From contig NZ_VANS01000001.1 of assembly GCF_005887615.1 (NCBI RefSeq), positions 297,415-361,414 of the forward strand: a DNA stretch of 64,000 bases, given 5' to 3'. This DNA is from Sulfitobacter sabulilitoris. Lineage in GTDB: Bacteria > Pseudomonadota > Alphaproteobacteria > Rhodobacterales > Rhodobacteraceae. Made by a program: the position numbers and the translations under genes. Positions 21,672-29,343 of the stretch are shown one piece after another. The notes below the pieces were generated by a model. It saw only the letters and a list, made by a program, of their open reading frames with translations, searched no databases and was not told the DNA's origin. How positions within the stretch are numbered: the first letter of the stretch is position 1; each line of letters starts with the position of its first letter.

Positions 21672-22040
21672 TCAGCCTTCCTTTTCGGGCTCGCCGGTGC
21701 CGGGGCGCCCGGCGGTCGCCGATCCGACGGCGCGGGCGGCGGTTTCGCCCAGCACTTCCGCCAGACTGGTGATCGCGCCCTTGACCGCCTCGACGCGGGC
21801 GCCCTTGTCGTCAAAGATGATGGCGCCCAGCGGTTTGATCCCGCCACCGCCGCCCGTGCCGCTGCCGGAGCCGGATTTGCCCCCGGTCGATCCGCCCGCG
21901 CCAAAGCCGAAGCCGTAGCTGACGATCGGGATCACGGTGGATCCGCGCTTTTCGATCGGATCGCCCAACACGTTCTTGGCGTTCAGCAGGCGGTCCAACT
22001 CCTCCACCGTGCCTTTCAGCAGTCGCTCCACGTCTTCCAT
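21672..22040 (-). CDS. GerW/YtfJ-like sporulation-family protein
   Basis: 122-residue protein of the GerW (YtfJ) family, required for spore germination in Bacillus but widespread elsewhere with unknown role. The hallmark segment is VLGDPIEKRGSTVIPIVSYGFGFGAGGS, followed by a glycine/serine-rich loop and GGGGGIKPLGAIIFDDKGARVE. The helical N-terminus MEDVERLLKGTVEELDRLL starts at 22040 and has AAAGGAAAC about seven bases upstream. It is the first gene of a three-gene unit with DUF2953 and a 100-residue protein. A start at 22064 (MQPQKGN) is possible. Confidence 0.87.
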   Translation of the reverse strand: MEDVERLLKGTVEELDRLLNAKNVLGDPIEKRGSTVIPIVSYGFGFGAGGSTGGKSGSGSGTGGGGGIKPLGAIIFDDKGARVEAVKGAITSLAEVLGETAARAVGSATAGRPGTGEPEKEG

Positions 22041-22278
22041 GAGGTTTCCTTTCTGCGGTTGCATCCGTCCAGTGCGGGCGGTGTCAGGACATACCGCGAA
22101 TCGACGCTTTGGCGGTTGATCGGTGTCATCCGGTGGCCCGGACCGTTTGTCGTGCCGGTGGCGCGGCGTGCTCCGCACGGCGCCAACGGGCCGGCGCAAA
22201 GGGCGCTGATAACGTCATGTTAAGACAGCTGCCTTAGCTCTGGCCCAGCAGGGCGCAAAGCGAGGGCAGGGGCCGGAT

Positions 22279-23241
22279 ATGTCGATATTTCTTGCAGTCC
22301 GACTGACGGGCGTTTTGACGGGTGGTCGGCTGCCGCGCCCGTGGCCTTTGGCGTTGTTCGCGCGCTTTTGGCGGATCGGCGTGGCACATGCCTGCCTGGC
22401 ATTGCTTTTGGCGGGCGCATGGCCATCTTCGGCCGTGTCGGGGGCGCCGGACGCCGCCGAGAATGCCAAGAACCACATCAATCTGGCGGCCCGTCAAAGA
22501 ATGCTGTCGCAGCAGATGGCACGGGATGCCTGTTTCGTGATGGCGGGGATCGACGGCGACCGCTTCGCCGGCAAGGCGGTTGCGACGGTGCAACGCTTTG
22601 GCTCGACCCTGGCCGCGCTGCGGAGCGGCGATGAAAACCTGCGTCTGTTGCCGGAAACGGACCCGGCCGTGCTAGACGCGTTGACAGAGGTGGACGCGCT
22701 GTGGGCAACGCTGGGCCCTGCCGTTCTGCAGATCGCGGCGCATGACCTGCATTCCGTTCCGATGCGCCAGTTGATCGAACTGAACATGACGGTGTTGACG
22801 CGCCTTGAAGCCATGATGGTCGAGGTGCGGCGCGTTCATTCCGGCAGTGGCGAGGACGCGGCGGATTTTGCCGTCACGGTCAGCATCGCGGGCCGCCAGA
22901 GGATGTTGTCGCAAAAGATGTCCAAGGATCTGTGTTTGCTGATGCTGGATATCGATCCCGTCTCCACCCGGGCCGCGCTCGAGGAGAGCATAGTGCTGTT
23001 CGAGACATCGATGCGCGACTTGATGACCGGAGCGCCGGAGCGCGGTATCTTGCCGCCGCCGAAGGCGCAGGTCACGCGGCAGTTGGGCAAGGCCGACAAG
23101 GTGTGGCAGGATTTCCTGGTGTTGCTGCGGCGCAGTCTCGACACTCCCGACCAGTCGGATATCGACAGGGTCAGGCTGGCCAATCTCAGCAATCACCTGT
23201 TGCTTGAAATGAACAGCGCCGTGATGCGGTATCTCGAATAG
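22279..23241 (+). CDS. Exported protein with two PilJ-type sensory domains
   Basis: 320-residue protein resembling the N-terminal sensory part of type IV pilus chemotransducers (PilJ family). A hydrophobic segment near residues 35-50 (VAHACLALLLAGAWPSSAVS) acts as a long signal or anchor. Two homologous repeats follow, NLAARQRMLSQQMARDACFV and SIAGRQRMLSQKMSKDLCLL, each starting a four-helix bundle. There is no HAMP or methyl-accepting signalling domain, so it senses or binds something without its own output. NarX-type sensors share this motif. The gene stands alone, divergent from the GerW unit. Confidence 0.83.
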   Translation: MSIFLAVRLTGVLTGGRLPRPWPLALFARFWRIGVAHACLALLLAGAWPSSAVSGAPDAAENAKNHINLAARQRMLSQQMARDACFVMAGIDGDRFAGKAVATVQRFGSTLAALRSGDENLRLLPETDPAVLDALTEVDALWATLGPAVLQIAAHDLHSVPMRQLIELNMTVLTRLEAMMVEVRRVHSGSGEDAADFAVTVSIAGRQRMLSQKMSKDLCLLMLDIDPVSTRAALEESIVLFETSMRDLMTGAPERGILPPPKAQVTRQLGKADKVWQDFLVLLRRSLDTPDQSDIDRVRLANLSNHLLLEMNSAVMRYLE

Positions 23242-23406
23242 CGGCGCGGGCGTGGCCGGTGCATGCCGATCCCGCCTGTGGGCCTGCGGTGGTGTCCGGC
23301 TTCACTTCCCAGTCGCGACCCCCTTGCGCCTTGGTCGCGGGGCACATAGAAGGGCGGAAATTTTACGCCCGCGCCCATCCGGCGCGCCTTATCCTATGGA
23401 GCACAC

Positions 23407-24738
23407 ATGCAGGTCACCGAGACGCTGAACGAAGGTCTGAAACGCGGCTACGCCATTACCGTCACCGCCGGCGAGCTGGAGGCGAAGGTCAACGAAAAGC
23501 TGGCCGAAGCGCAGCCTGAAGTCGAAATGAAGGGCTTTCGCAAGGGCAAGGTGCCGATGGCGCTGCTGAAAAAGCAGTTCGGTCAGAAGGTCATGGGCGA
23601 GGCGATGCAGGAAAGCATCGACGGCGCGATGAACGAGCATTTCGAGAAGTCAGGCGACCGCCCCGCGATGCAGCCCGAGGTCAAGATGACCAACGAGGAC
23701 TGGAAGGAAGGCGACGACGTTCAGGTCGAGATGTCCTATGAGGCGCTGCCCGAGATCCCCGAACTGGACCTGAGCACGATCACGCTGGAGCGGATGGTCG
23801 TGAAGGCCGAGGATGCGGCCGTGGACGAAGCCCTGGCGAACCTGGCCGAGAGCGCGCAGGATTTCAAAGCCCGCAAGAAAGGGTCCAAGGCCAAGGACGG
23901 CGATCAGATCGTGATGGATTTCGTCGGCAAGGTCGACGGAGAGGCGTTCGAAGGCGGCGCGGCCGAGGATTATCCGCTGGTTCTGGGCTCCAATTCCTTC
24001 ATTCCCGGCTTCGAAGAGCAGCTGGTGGGCGTGAAGGCGGGCGACGAGACGGCCGTGACCGTGTCCTTCCCCGAGGATTACCAGGCGCCGCATCTGGCCG
24101 GCAAGGAAGCCGTGTTCGACTGTACGATCAAGGAGGTGAAGGAACCCGTCGCCGCCGAGATCAACGACGAGTTGGCCACGAAGTTCGGCGCAGAGGATCT
24201 GGCCGCACTGAAGTCGCAGATCGCGGAACGCCTGGAGGCGGAATACGCCGGTGCCGCGCGCGCCGTGATGAAGCGCCACCTGCTGGATGCGCTGGACAAG
24301 ATGGTGGATTTCGATCTGCCGCCGAGCCTGGTCGAGGCCGAAGCGGGCCAGATCGCGCACCAGTTGTGGCACGAGGACAACCCTGACGTGCAGGGCCACG
24401 ACCACCCAGAGATCGAGACGACCGACGAGCACAAGACGCTGGCCACCCGCCGCGTGCGTCTGGGCTTGCTGCTGGCCGAACTGGGCCAGAAGTCCGAGGT
24501 TCAGGTGACCGATGCCGAGATGACGCAGGCGATCATGAGCCAGGCGCGTCAGTACCCCGGTCAGGAACGCCAGTTCTTTGAATTCGTGCAGCAAAACCAG
24601 CAGATGCAACAGCAACTGCGCGCGCCGCTGTTCGAGGACAAGGTTGTGGACCACGTGGTCGAACAGGCCACGGTGACCGAAAAAGAGGTCAGCAAAGACG
24701 AGCTTCAGAAGGCCGTCGAAGCGCTGGAAGACGAATAA
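23407..24738 (+). CDS. tig: Trigger factor chaperone
   Basis: Ribosome-bound peptidyl-prolyl isomerase and chaperone, 443 residues. The ribosome-docking signature FRKGKVP lies near residue 44, the central FKBP-type domain ([21 protein letters not shown]...) follows, and a helical C-terminal domain ends in the acidic VEALEDE tail. The start [17 protein letters not shown] at 23407 is the family norm. It is a single gene followed by a clear terminator; clpP, its usual neighbour in many bacteria, is not adjacent here. Confidence 0.98.
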   Translation: MQVTETLNEGLKRGYAITVTAGELEAKVNEKLAEAQPEVEMKGFRKGKVPMALLKKQFGQKVMGEAMQESIDGAMNEHFEKSGDRPAMQPEVKMTNEDWKEGDDVQVEMSYEALPEIPELDLSTITLERMVVKAEDAAVDEALANLAESAQDFKARKKGSKAKDGDQIVMDFVGKVDGEAFEGGAAEDYPLVLGSNSFIPGFEEQLVGVKAGDETAVTVSFPEDYQAPHLAGKEAVFDCTIKEVKEPVAAEINDELATKFGAEDLAALKSQIAERLEAEYAGAARAVMKRHLLDALDKMVDFDLPPSLVEAEAGQIAHQLWHEDNPDVQGHDHPEIETTDEHKTLATRRVRLGLLLAELGQKSEVQVTDAEMTQAIMSQARQYPGQERQFFEFVQQNQQMQQQLRAPLFEDKVVDHVVEQATVTEKEVSKDELQKAVEALEDE

Positions 24739-24766
24739 GGCGATCGTCGTTCGGCCGGTGATCGGT

Positions 24767-24799
24767 GGGGCCGTACCTTGAGGGTGCGGCCCCTTTTTT
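24767..24799 (+). terminator. Rho-independent terminator of tig
   Basis: GGGGCCG (24767-24773) pairs with CGGCCCC (24787-24793), followed by TTTTTT. It lies 28 bases after the tig stop. Confidence 0.9.
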
Positions 24800-24867
24800 G
24801 TGCGCCACGGCTTTGACGCGCCCGGATTTTTGGAAGAACCCGGCCCGGATAATTCGAATGGTCCGGA

Positions 24868-25521
24868 TCAGGGGGTCCAAGGCGCGTCCTTGGGGCAGGG
24901 CGGCAGCGCCTCCAACGCCGTCAGAGCGGCCTCGATATCGTCGAAGGGCAGGGCGGAGATATCCGACAGCGGCCTGTCCCACCAGCGCGCTGCCAGCAAC
25001 CGCTCCACGATGTCGGGCGCAAAGCGGTAGCGCAGAACCCGCGCGGGGCTGCCTGCGACGATGGCGTAGGGCGGCACATCGCGATTGACAAGCGCGCCGC
25101 CGCCGATGACCGCACCGTGGCCCACGGTGACGCCGCGCAGGACCACGGCCTTGGCCCCAATCCACACGTCATGGCCGATGACCGGGCCCGGTTTGCGGTC
25201 AAAATTGACGCGCTTGATGTCCTGAACCTCCGGCTGGCCACGAAAGTGATGTTTGGAATACTGGAAGGGATGAGTGCTGAGATAGTCGGTCGGGTGGTTC
25301 ACCGCGCCCAGTTCCACGAAGCGCGCGATAGAGCAGTAGCGGCCGATGCGCGTCCCATCGCTGCACACGGCGTATTCCGACAGGTAGGACATGGCGCCCA
25401 TCACGCATTTCGGCCCCAGTTGGGCAAACCGGTCCAGCCTGATGGGGGTCTCGTGGCGCGATGACCTGTTCTTGACGGCGCGGGGGTGAATGACGTCTTC
25501 CATGTCCGGATAAAAGGCCAT
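24868..25521 (-). CDS. CatB-like hexapeptide acyltransferase (XAT family)
   Basis: 217-residue left-handed beta-helix acetyltransferase of the xenobiotic acetyltransferase family, which includes chloramphenicol and virginiamycin acetyltransferases and many cell-envelope enzymes. Family features are [24 protein letters not shown] (the His-containing active-site loop) and the hexapeptide coils [49 protein letters not shown] (region 24980-25170). A real resistance role cannot be inferred; most chromosomal members act on sugars or unknown substrates. The start may instead be the ATG at 25503 (MEDVIHP). It converges with tig and is followed upstream by the transglycosylase gene, 33 bases away. Confidence 0.85.
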   Translation of the reverse strand: MAFYPDMEDVIHPRAVKNRSSRHETPIRLDRFAQLGPKCVMGAMSYLSEYAVCSDGTRIGRYCSIARFVELGAVNHPTDYLSTHPFQYSKHHFRGQPEVQDIKRVNFDRKPGPVIGHDVWIGAKAVVLRGVTVGHGAVIGGGALVNRDVPPYAIVAGSPARVLRYRFAPDIVERLLAARWWDRPLSDISALPFDDIEAALTALEALPPCPKDAPWTP

Positions 25522-25554
25522 GTCGCGCGCGGTGTCACCCAGGAATGTGTGCGA

Positions 25555-26040
25555 TCACCCCTGTCGCAGACCGGTTGCGACCAGCATGCCACGGCGCTTG
25601 GCCTCGTAGTAGTAGCCGCGGGCGTACCATTTGATCGCGGTGGCAAAGTCGCCGTCGGACAAAAGCCATGCCCCGCGCAGGTATTTGACGCCGTATTTCA
25701 GGTTCGTCTCGGCATCCAGCAGATCGGCGGCCGACCCGTCGTGGCCCATCGACCGCGCGGTGGCCGGCAGGATCTGCAACAGACCGTAGTAGGGACCGTT
25801 GCGCGCGTCCGGGTTGTGCGTGCTTTCGCGGATCGCGAGGCGGTGCACGAGCGGGCGCGGTACGTCGTAGAGGTCGGCATAGGTGTTGATCAAGCGGCGC
25901 AACTCGGGCGTTTCGTTGGGATGAAGCGGGGGCCCAGCGGCGATTTCGGGGGCCGGGGCCGTCTGGGGTGCATCGCCGCAGGCGGCAAGCGGGATCACGA
26001 AGAGCATCGCCAGAAGGCTGCGTCGGATGAAGGGGACCAT
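25555..26040 (-). CDS. Lytic transglycosylase lipoprotein (SLT domain)
   Basis: 161-residue lipoprotein: MVPFIRRSLLAMLFVIPLAAC is a lipoprotein signal with the lipobox LAAC. The rest is a short SLT (Slt70-type) domain with the catalytic glutamate in HRLAIRESTHNPDARNGPYYGLLQILPATARSMG (25750-25860) and the later NLKYGVKYLRGAW and IKWYARGYYYEAKRRG blocks. It cleaves peptidoglycan glycan strands in the periplasm, perhaps anchored to the outer membrane. The ATG at 26040 was preferred over a GTG at 26052. It is the last gene on this strand before rplI, separated by a terminator. Confidence 0.9.
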   Translation of the reverse strand: MVPFIRRSLLAMLFVIPLAACGDAPQTAPAPEIAAGPPLHPNETPELRRLINTYADLYDVPRPLVHRLAIRESTHNPDARNGPYYGLLQILPATARSMGHDGSAADLLDAETNLKYGVKYLRGAWLLSDGDFATAIKWYARGYYYEAKRRGMLVATGLRQG

Positions 26041-26160
26041 GTCGGGATACACGCGCTGTTGAAACTGGCGGGACGTTAGACGCGGTCACAGCCCGGGCAA
26101 ACAGCGGATTTCGCGGTGCGCGGCAAGTTGCCGTTGCCTGCGCGGAAGGGCGCGCAACGC

Positions 26161-26192
26161 AAAACGCCGCGCAGGGGGCTGCGCGGCGTTTT
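26161..26192 (-). terminator. Terminator of the rpsF-rpsR-rplI operon
   Basis: A perfect AAAACGCCGCGCAG/CTGCGCGGCGTTTT palindrome with a four-base loop, 24 bases after the rplI stop. It can act in both directions; the rplI strand reads through to TTTTGCGTT. Confidence 0.9.
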
Positions 26193-26215
26193 CGTTTTTC
26201 GGAATGTACCGGCGA

Positions 26216-26845
26216 TCAGGCCTTGGACGAATCGTCGTCCTCGTCCGCGGATTGCTCCTGAACGGTTTCGGCCAGGTCTTCGTCGTCGGACGCGGCGGAG
26301 CCGATATCCTCGAACAGTTCGGAAATCTCGAACTCGGCTGCGGCTTCTTCTTCCGCGGCCAGTTCCTGGATCGACTTGCCCGCGGCCTGAAGCTCTGCCT
26401 CTTCGGGCGACCGGGCGACGTTCAATTCGACCGTCGCGTCGACCTCGGGGTGGAGCACGACGGTGATCGTGTGAATGCCCAGTTCCTTGATCGGCTGCAG
26501 GACGACCTGCTTGCGATCAACCGTGAACCCGGCTTCGGTGGCCACATCGGCAGCGTCACGAGTGGTGACGGAGCCATAGAGCGCACCGGAATCCGACGCG
26601 GAGCGAATCACGACGAACTGCTGGCCGTCGAGCTTGGCGGCCAGCGCCTCGGCTTCTTTCCGGGTCTCGAGGTTTTGCGCCTCGAGCTGGGCCTTTTGGC
26701 CTTCGAAGGCTTCGATGTTGGCCTTGGAGGCCGACAGCGCCTTGCCCTGCGGCAGCAGGAAATTGCGCGCGAACCCCGGCTTCACGTCGACGACGTCGCC
26801 CATTTGACCCAGCTTGGCCACACGTTCGAGAAGGATGACTTGCAT
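26216..26845 (-). CDS. rplI: Large-subunit ribosomal protein bL9
   Basis: Ribosomal protein L9 that braces the L1 stalk base and affects reading-frame fidelity. The N-terminal RNA-binding signature [24 protein letters not shown] is present. The protein is 209 residues against about 150 in Escherichia coli; the extra part is a long acidic, disordered C-terminal tail ([18 protein letters not shown]... [11 protein letters not shown]), a trait seen in many roseobacters. It is the third gene of the rpsF operon, 10 bases after rpsR. Confidence 0.98.
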   Translation of the reverse strand: MQVILLERVAKLGQMGDVVDVKPGFARNFLLPQGKALSASKANIEAFEGQKAQLEAQNLETRKEAEALAAKLDGQQFVVIRSASDSGALYGSVTTRDAADVATEAGFTVDRKQVVLQPIKELGIHTITVVLHPEVDATVELNVARSPEEAELQAAGKSIQELAAEEEAAAEFEISELFEDIGSAASDDEDLAETVQEQSADEDDDSSKA

Positions 26846-26855
26846 GATGTTCTCC

Positions 26856-27083
26856 TTACTTTACGGCGTAGGGCAGCAGGGCGAGGAAGCGGGCGCGCTT
26901 GATGGCACGGGCCAACTCGCGTTGCTTCTTGGCCGAGACGGCGGTGATGCGGGAGGGGACGATCTTGCCACGCTCAGAGATGTAGCGTTGCAGCAGACGC
27001 GTGTCCTTGTAGTCGATCGCAGGTGCGTTGTCGCCCGAGAAGGGGCAGACCTTGCGGCGACGGAAAAATGGTTTTGCAGCCAT
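26856..27083 (-). CDS. rpsR: Small-subunit ribosomal protein bS18
   Basis: 75-residue S18 with the signature [31 protein letters not shown] and the basic C-terminal helix [22 protein letters not shown]. It binds with S6 on the 30S platform, and its gene sits directly after rpsF (28 bases), the conserved bacterial order. The start at 27083 gives the standard [14 protein letters not shown]-terminus. Confidence 0.98.
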   Translation of the reverse strand: MAAKPFFRRRKVCPFSGDNAPAIDYKDTRLLQRYISERGKIVPSRITAVSAKKQRELARAIKRARFLALLPYAVK

Positions 27084-27111
27084 GGTTTATGTCCTTTTCA
27101 TCAAGCGTTGA

Positions 27112-27474
27112 TCAACGGCGCTCGCGGCGTTCGCCACGGTCCGGGCGCTCGTCGCGCTTTTGCATCTGAACCGACGGCAGTTCGGCGTGCGCGTCGACCT
27201 TGATGGTCAGAACGCGCATCACGTCGTCGTGCAGGCGCATCAGGCGTTCCATTTCCTGAACGGCGGGTGCGGGTGCATCCGAGCGCAGGAAGGCATAGTG
27301 GCCCTTGCGGTTCTTGTTGATCTTGTAGGCCATCGTCTTGACGCCCCAGTACTCGTGATCCACGAGGCTGCCGCCGTTGTCGGACAGCACGGTACCGAAA
27401 TGTTCGATGAGGCCTTCGGCTTGCGTGTTGGACAGATCCTGACGCGCAATCATGACATGCTCATATAGCGGCAT
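27112..27474 (-). CDS. rpsF: Small-subunit ribosomal protein bS6
   Basis: S6, partner of S18 on the 30S platform, 120 residues. The N-terminus MPLYEHVMIARQDLS and the blocks EYWGVKTMAYKINKNRKGHYAF and MRLHDDVMRVLTIKVD are diagnostic. The C-terminal tail is arginine- and aspartate-rich (RDERPDRGERRERR). It is the first gene of the operon with rpsR and rplI; in other bacteria S6-S18 can repress this mRNA through a leader structure, but no such motif was identified here. Confidence 0.98.
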   Translation of the reverse strand: MPLYEHVMIARQDLSNTQAEGLIEHFGTVLSDNGGSLVDHEYWGVKTMAYKINKNRKGHYAFLRSDAPAPAVQEMERLMRLHDDVMRVLTIKVDAHAELPSVQMQKRDERPDRGERRERR

Positions 27475-27958
27475 GCGTACTCCTGTTTTATATCAAGGCG
27501 CATTTCAAAGACGGGGCCAGTGACCCTTTGCGGCCCCGCCACGAGAGACTGCGCGGTTGGATAGAGTTGCAAAGGAATGGCCGATATACACGGTTTGACG
27601 CGCGGCGCAAGCGGTCAGCGCCATGTGGGGCTGACTGCGGCTGTGTGCGGCAGAGGTATTCAACCGGGGGCGACGCTTCGGGACCCACAGGACTGCCAGT
27701 GTCTGTTCTGCGCGGTATGTCACGACAACCGCCGAACACGCCATGACCGGTCGATGTGCAGGCGCGACGCCAAAGGCCTTGGCCCGGCGGCACCCATCGC
27801 GGTGCAGCAACAGTTTTTGAGAAATCCGCTTATTGTACGTGTGATACCCGGAAAGTCGCCGACACGACGCCATATGGCCCCGGCGCCGCCCCGGACCTGT
27901 CCCATTTTGGTCTTGATTGTCCCGCTAGATCGTCGGCATCACCAAGGAGGAACAGGAT
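27475..27958. other. 484-base divergent intergenic region upstream of rpsF
   Basis: No gene was recognised. It carries the rpsF leader and promoter on the minus strand, and the ribosome site (AAGGAGG at 27944-27950) of the plus-strand gene at 27959. A weak promoter for rpsF is proposed at 27583-27610. Short open stretches on both strands have no recognisable features. Confidence 0.5.
27583..27610 (-). promoter_or_regulatory. Candidate promoter for rpsF
   Basis: On the minus strand TTGCGC, a 16-base spacer and TATATC resemble -35 and -10 boxes, about 109 bases before the rpsF start. Both boxes deviate from consensus. Confidence 0.3.
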
Positions 27959-28444
27959 ATGACCGCTCGGACAGCAACAGCCGCCAAGGCAATCGATCTT
28001 CACCCGGTCGGGTCTGCGAACGGCACCCGCATGATCCTGCGGGGCGTGCAGCGCGTCATCGGGGCCTCGCTGGTTCTGTCGGTTCTGGGGCTTTGGATCG
28101 CGCCGGGATCGAATTGGGAGAGTGATCCGCTGTTGATGAAATTGCTGATGTCCGTCGTCGCGGGCCTGGCGGGTGTCGCGCTTTTGCAGGCCAGTGCAAG
28201 ACCGTCGGGCATGGATTCGGAAATTGACATCGAGCGCGGCGAAATCCGCCTTGTGCGCACCGTCGGCGGACACCGCGACGTGGTGCAGCGGTGCAGCTTT
28301 GATGCCTTGTCGGATGCAGAGGTGCGCGGCAACCAGATCCGCTTCTGGGATGCCGACGGCGCTTTCATCGCCGAAGTGACGCTGACCGCATGTGCGACGC
28401 GGCAGGAACTGACCCAGAGCCTGCGCCGCGCCGGCAAGATCTGA
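27959..28444 (+). CDS. Unrecognised membrane protein (two helices, soluble C-terminal domain)
   Basis: 161-residue protein of unknown function with a strong AAGGAGG ribosome site, which supports a real gene. Two hydrophobic segments (VIGASLVLSVLGLWIAPG and LLMKLLMSVVAGLAGVALLQAS) form a helical hairpin; the C-terminal half is soluble and strand-rich (SEIDIERGEIRLVRTVGGHRDV, RFWDADGAFIAEVTLT). It resembles a small PH-like domain facing the cytoplasm (inference). It lies between rpsF and a YceI gene and has no clear partner. Confidence 0.7.
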   Translation: MTARTATAAKAIDLHPVGSANGTRMILRGVQRVIGASLVLSVLGLWIAPGSNWESDPLLMKLLMSVVAGLAGVALLQASARPSGMDSEIDIERGEIRLVRTVGGHRDVVQRCSFDALSDAEVRGNQIRFWDADGAFIAEVTLTACATRQELTQSLRRAGKI

Positions 28445-28568
28445 GCGGAGCCACGTCGGCGCAGGTGCCCCGCGTGCACTTGTTCCCTCCACACGGTGTT
28501 CGCTGGCGCGCACGTGATGTTGAACACTGCAGGATTGCCCGCAGCGCGAAATACTCCAATTGATCTAT

Positions 28569-28582
28569 GTGATATTGATCAA
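28569..28582. promoter_or_regulatory. FNR/CRP-family binding site in front of the YceI gene
   Basis: GTGAT-ATTG-ATCAA differs from the FNR consensus TTGAT-N4-ATCAA in one base, and is also compatible with a CRP-like TGTGA-N6-TCAAA. It ends 16 bases before the YceI start codon, so a bound protein would sit at the transcript start or ribosome site and more likely repress. Confidence 0.55.
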
Positions 28583-28598
28583 ACGGAGTACCGCCAAA

Positions 28599-29171
28599 AT
28601 GAAATCCCTTCTTCTCGCGACAGCGTTGACTGCAACCGCCGGCATCGCGTTTGCCGCGCCCGAAAAATACAACCTCGACGCAAGCCACAGCCAAATCGTG
28701 TTCAATTACAACCACCTCGGCTTTTCCACCGGCTACGGCATGTTCTCGGGCTTTGACGGCGAGATCATGTTCGACCAGGAAGACCCGGCGAATTCGTCCG
28801 TGACCGTATCCTTCCCCGTCCGGTCGATGATGACCGGTTGGGAAGCACGTTTCGAGCACTTCATGTCCGAAGACTTCTTTGGCGCGGGCGAAGACGAGAT
28901 GGTGACCTTCACGTCCACCGGGATCGAGGTGACGGGCGACACCACTGCGCTGATCACCGGCGACCTGACACTGAACGAAGTGACCAAGTCGGTCGTTCTG
29001 GATGCCGTGCTGAACCAGGTGGCCGAGCACCCGATGGAAAAGAAGCCATGGGCCGGTTTCTCCGCGACCACGACGGTCCTGCGCTCTGACTTCAACGTCG
29101 GCCAGTTTGCCCCCTTCGTCAGCGATGAAGTGCAGATCGAGTTGTCTGTCGAGGCGATGAAAGCCGAATAA
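28599..29171 (+). CDS. Periplasmic YceI family protein
   Basis: 190-residue secreted lipocalin-like protein that may bind a polyisoprenoid or similar lipid, by analogy with the YceI structures. The signal peptide MKSLLLATALTATAGIAFAA is clear. The YceI core follows: YNLDASHSQIVFNYNHLGFSTGYGMFSGFDGEIMFD, the FPVRSMMTGWEARFEHFMSEDFFGA stretch and the DLTLNEVTKSVVLDAVL strands. The ATG at 28599 follows an AACGGAGTA ribosome site. It is close to a cytochrome b561-YceI fusion transcribed towards it, a pairing common in Rhodobacterales. A terminator follows. Confidence 0.92.
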   Translation: MKSLLLATALTATAGIAFAAPEKYNLDASHSQIVFNYNHLGFSTGYGMFSGFDGEIMFDQEDPANSSVTVSFPVRSMMTGWEARFEHFMSEDFFGAGEDEMVTFTSTGIEVTGDTTALITGDLTLNEVTKSVVLDAVLNQVAEHPMEKKPWAGFSATTTVLRSDFNVGQFAPFVSDEVQIELSVEAMKAE

Positions 29172-29199
29172 TCCTTTCGCATGTGTAGCGAGTTCACGC

Positions 29200-29228
29200 C
29201 GCCGGGGATGTCCCCGGCGGTTTTTTTG
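29200..29228 (+). terminator. Terminator of the YceI gene
   Basis: CCGCCGGGGA (29200-29209) and TCCCCGGCGG (29212-29221) form a stem and TTTTTTT follows, 28 bases after the stop. Confidence 0.9.
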
Positions 29229-29343
29229 TGTGCGGATCACGGCGCGACGCGGTCAGAAAGCACGCCCGCTCGAAATGTGATGGAGAGGATCGAGGCAAAG
29301 TCGCCCCCCGTCGCGTGCGAGTGAGCGGCGGGGGGCGGGGCGG

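Noticed and set aside
24868-25521. Chloramphenicol resistance gene
   Set aside because: The CatB-like family is broad and the gene sits in a normal chromosomal context with no mobile signs; resistance cannot be claimed.
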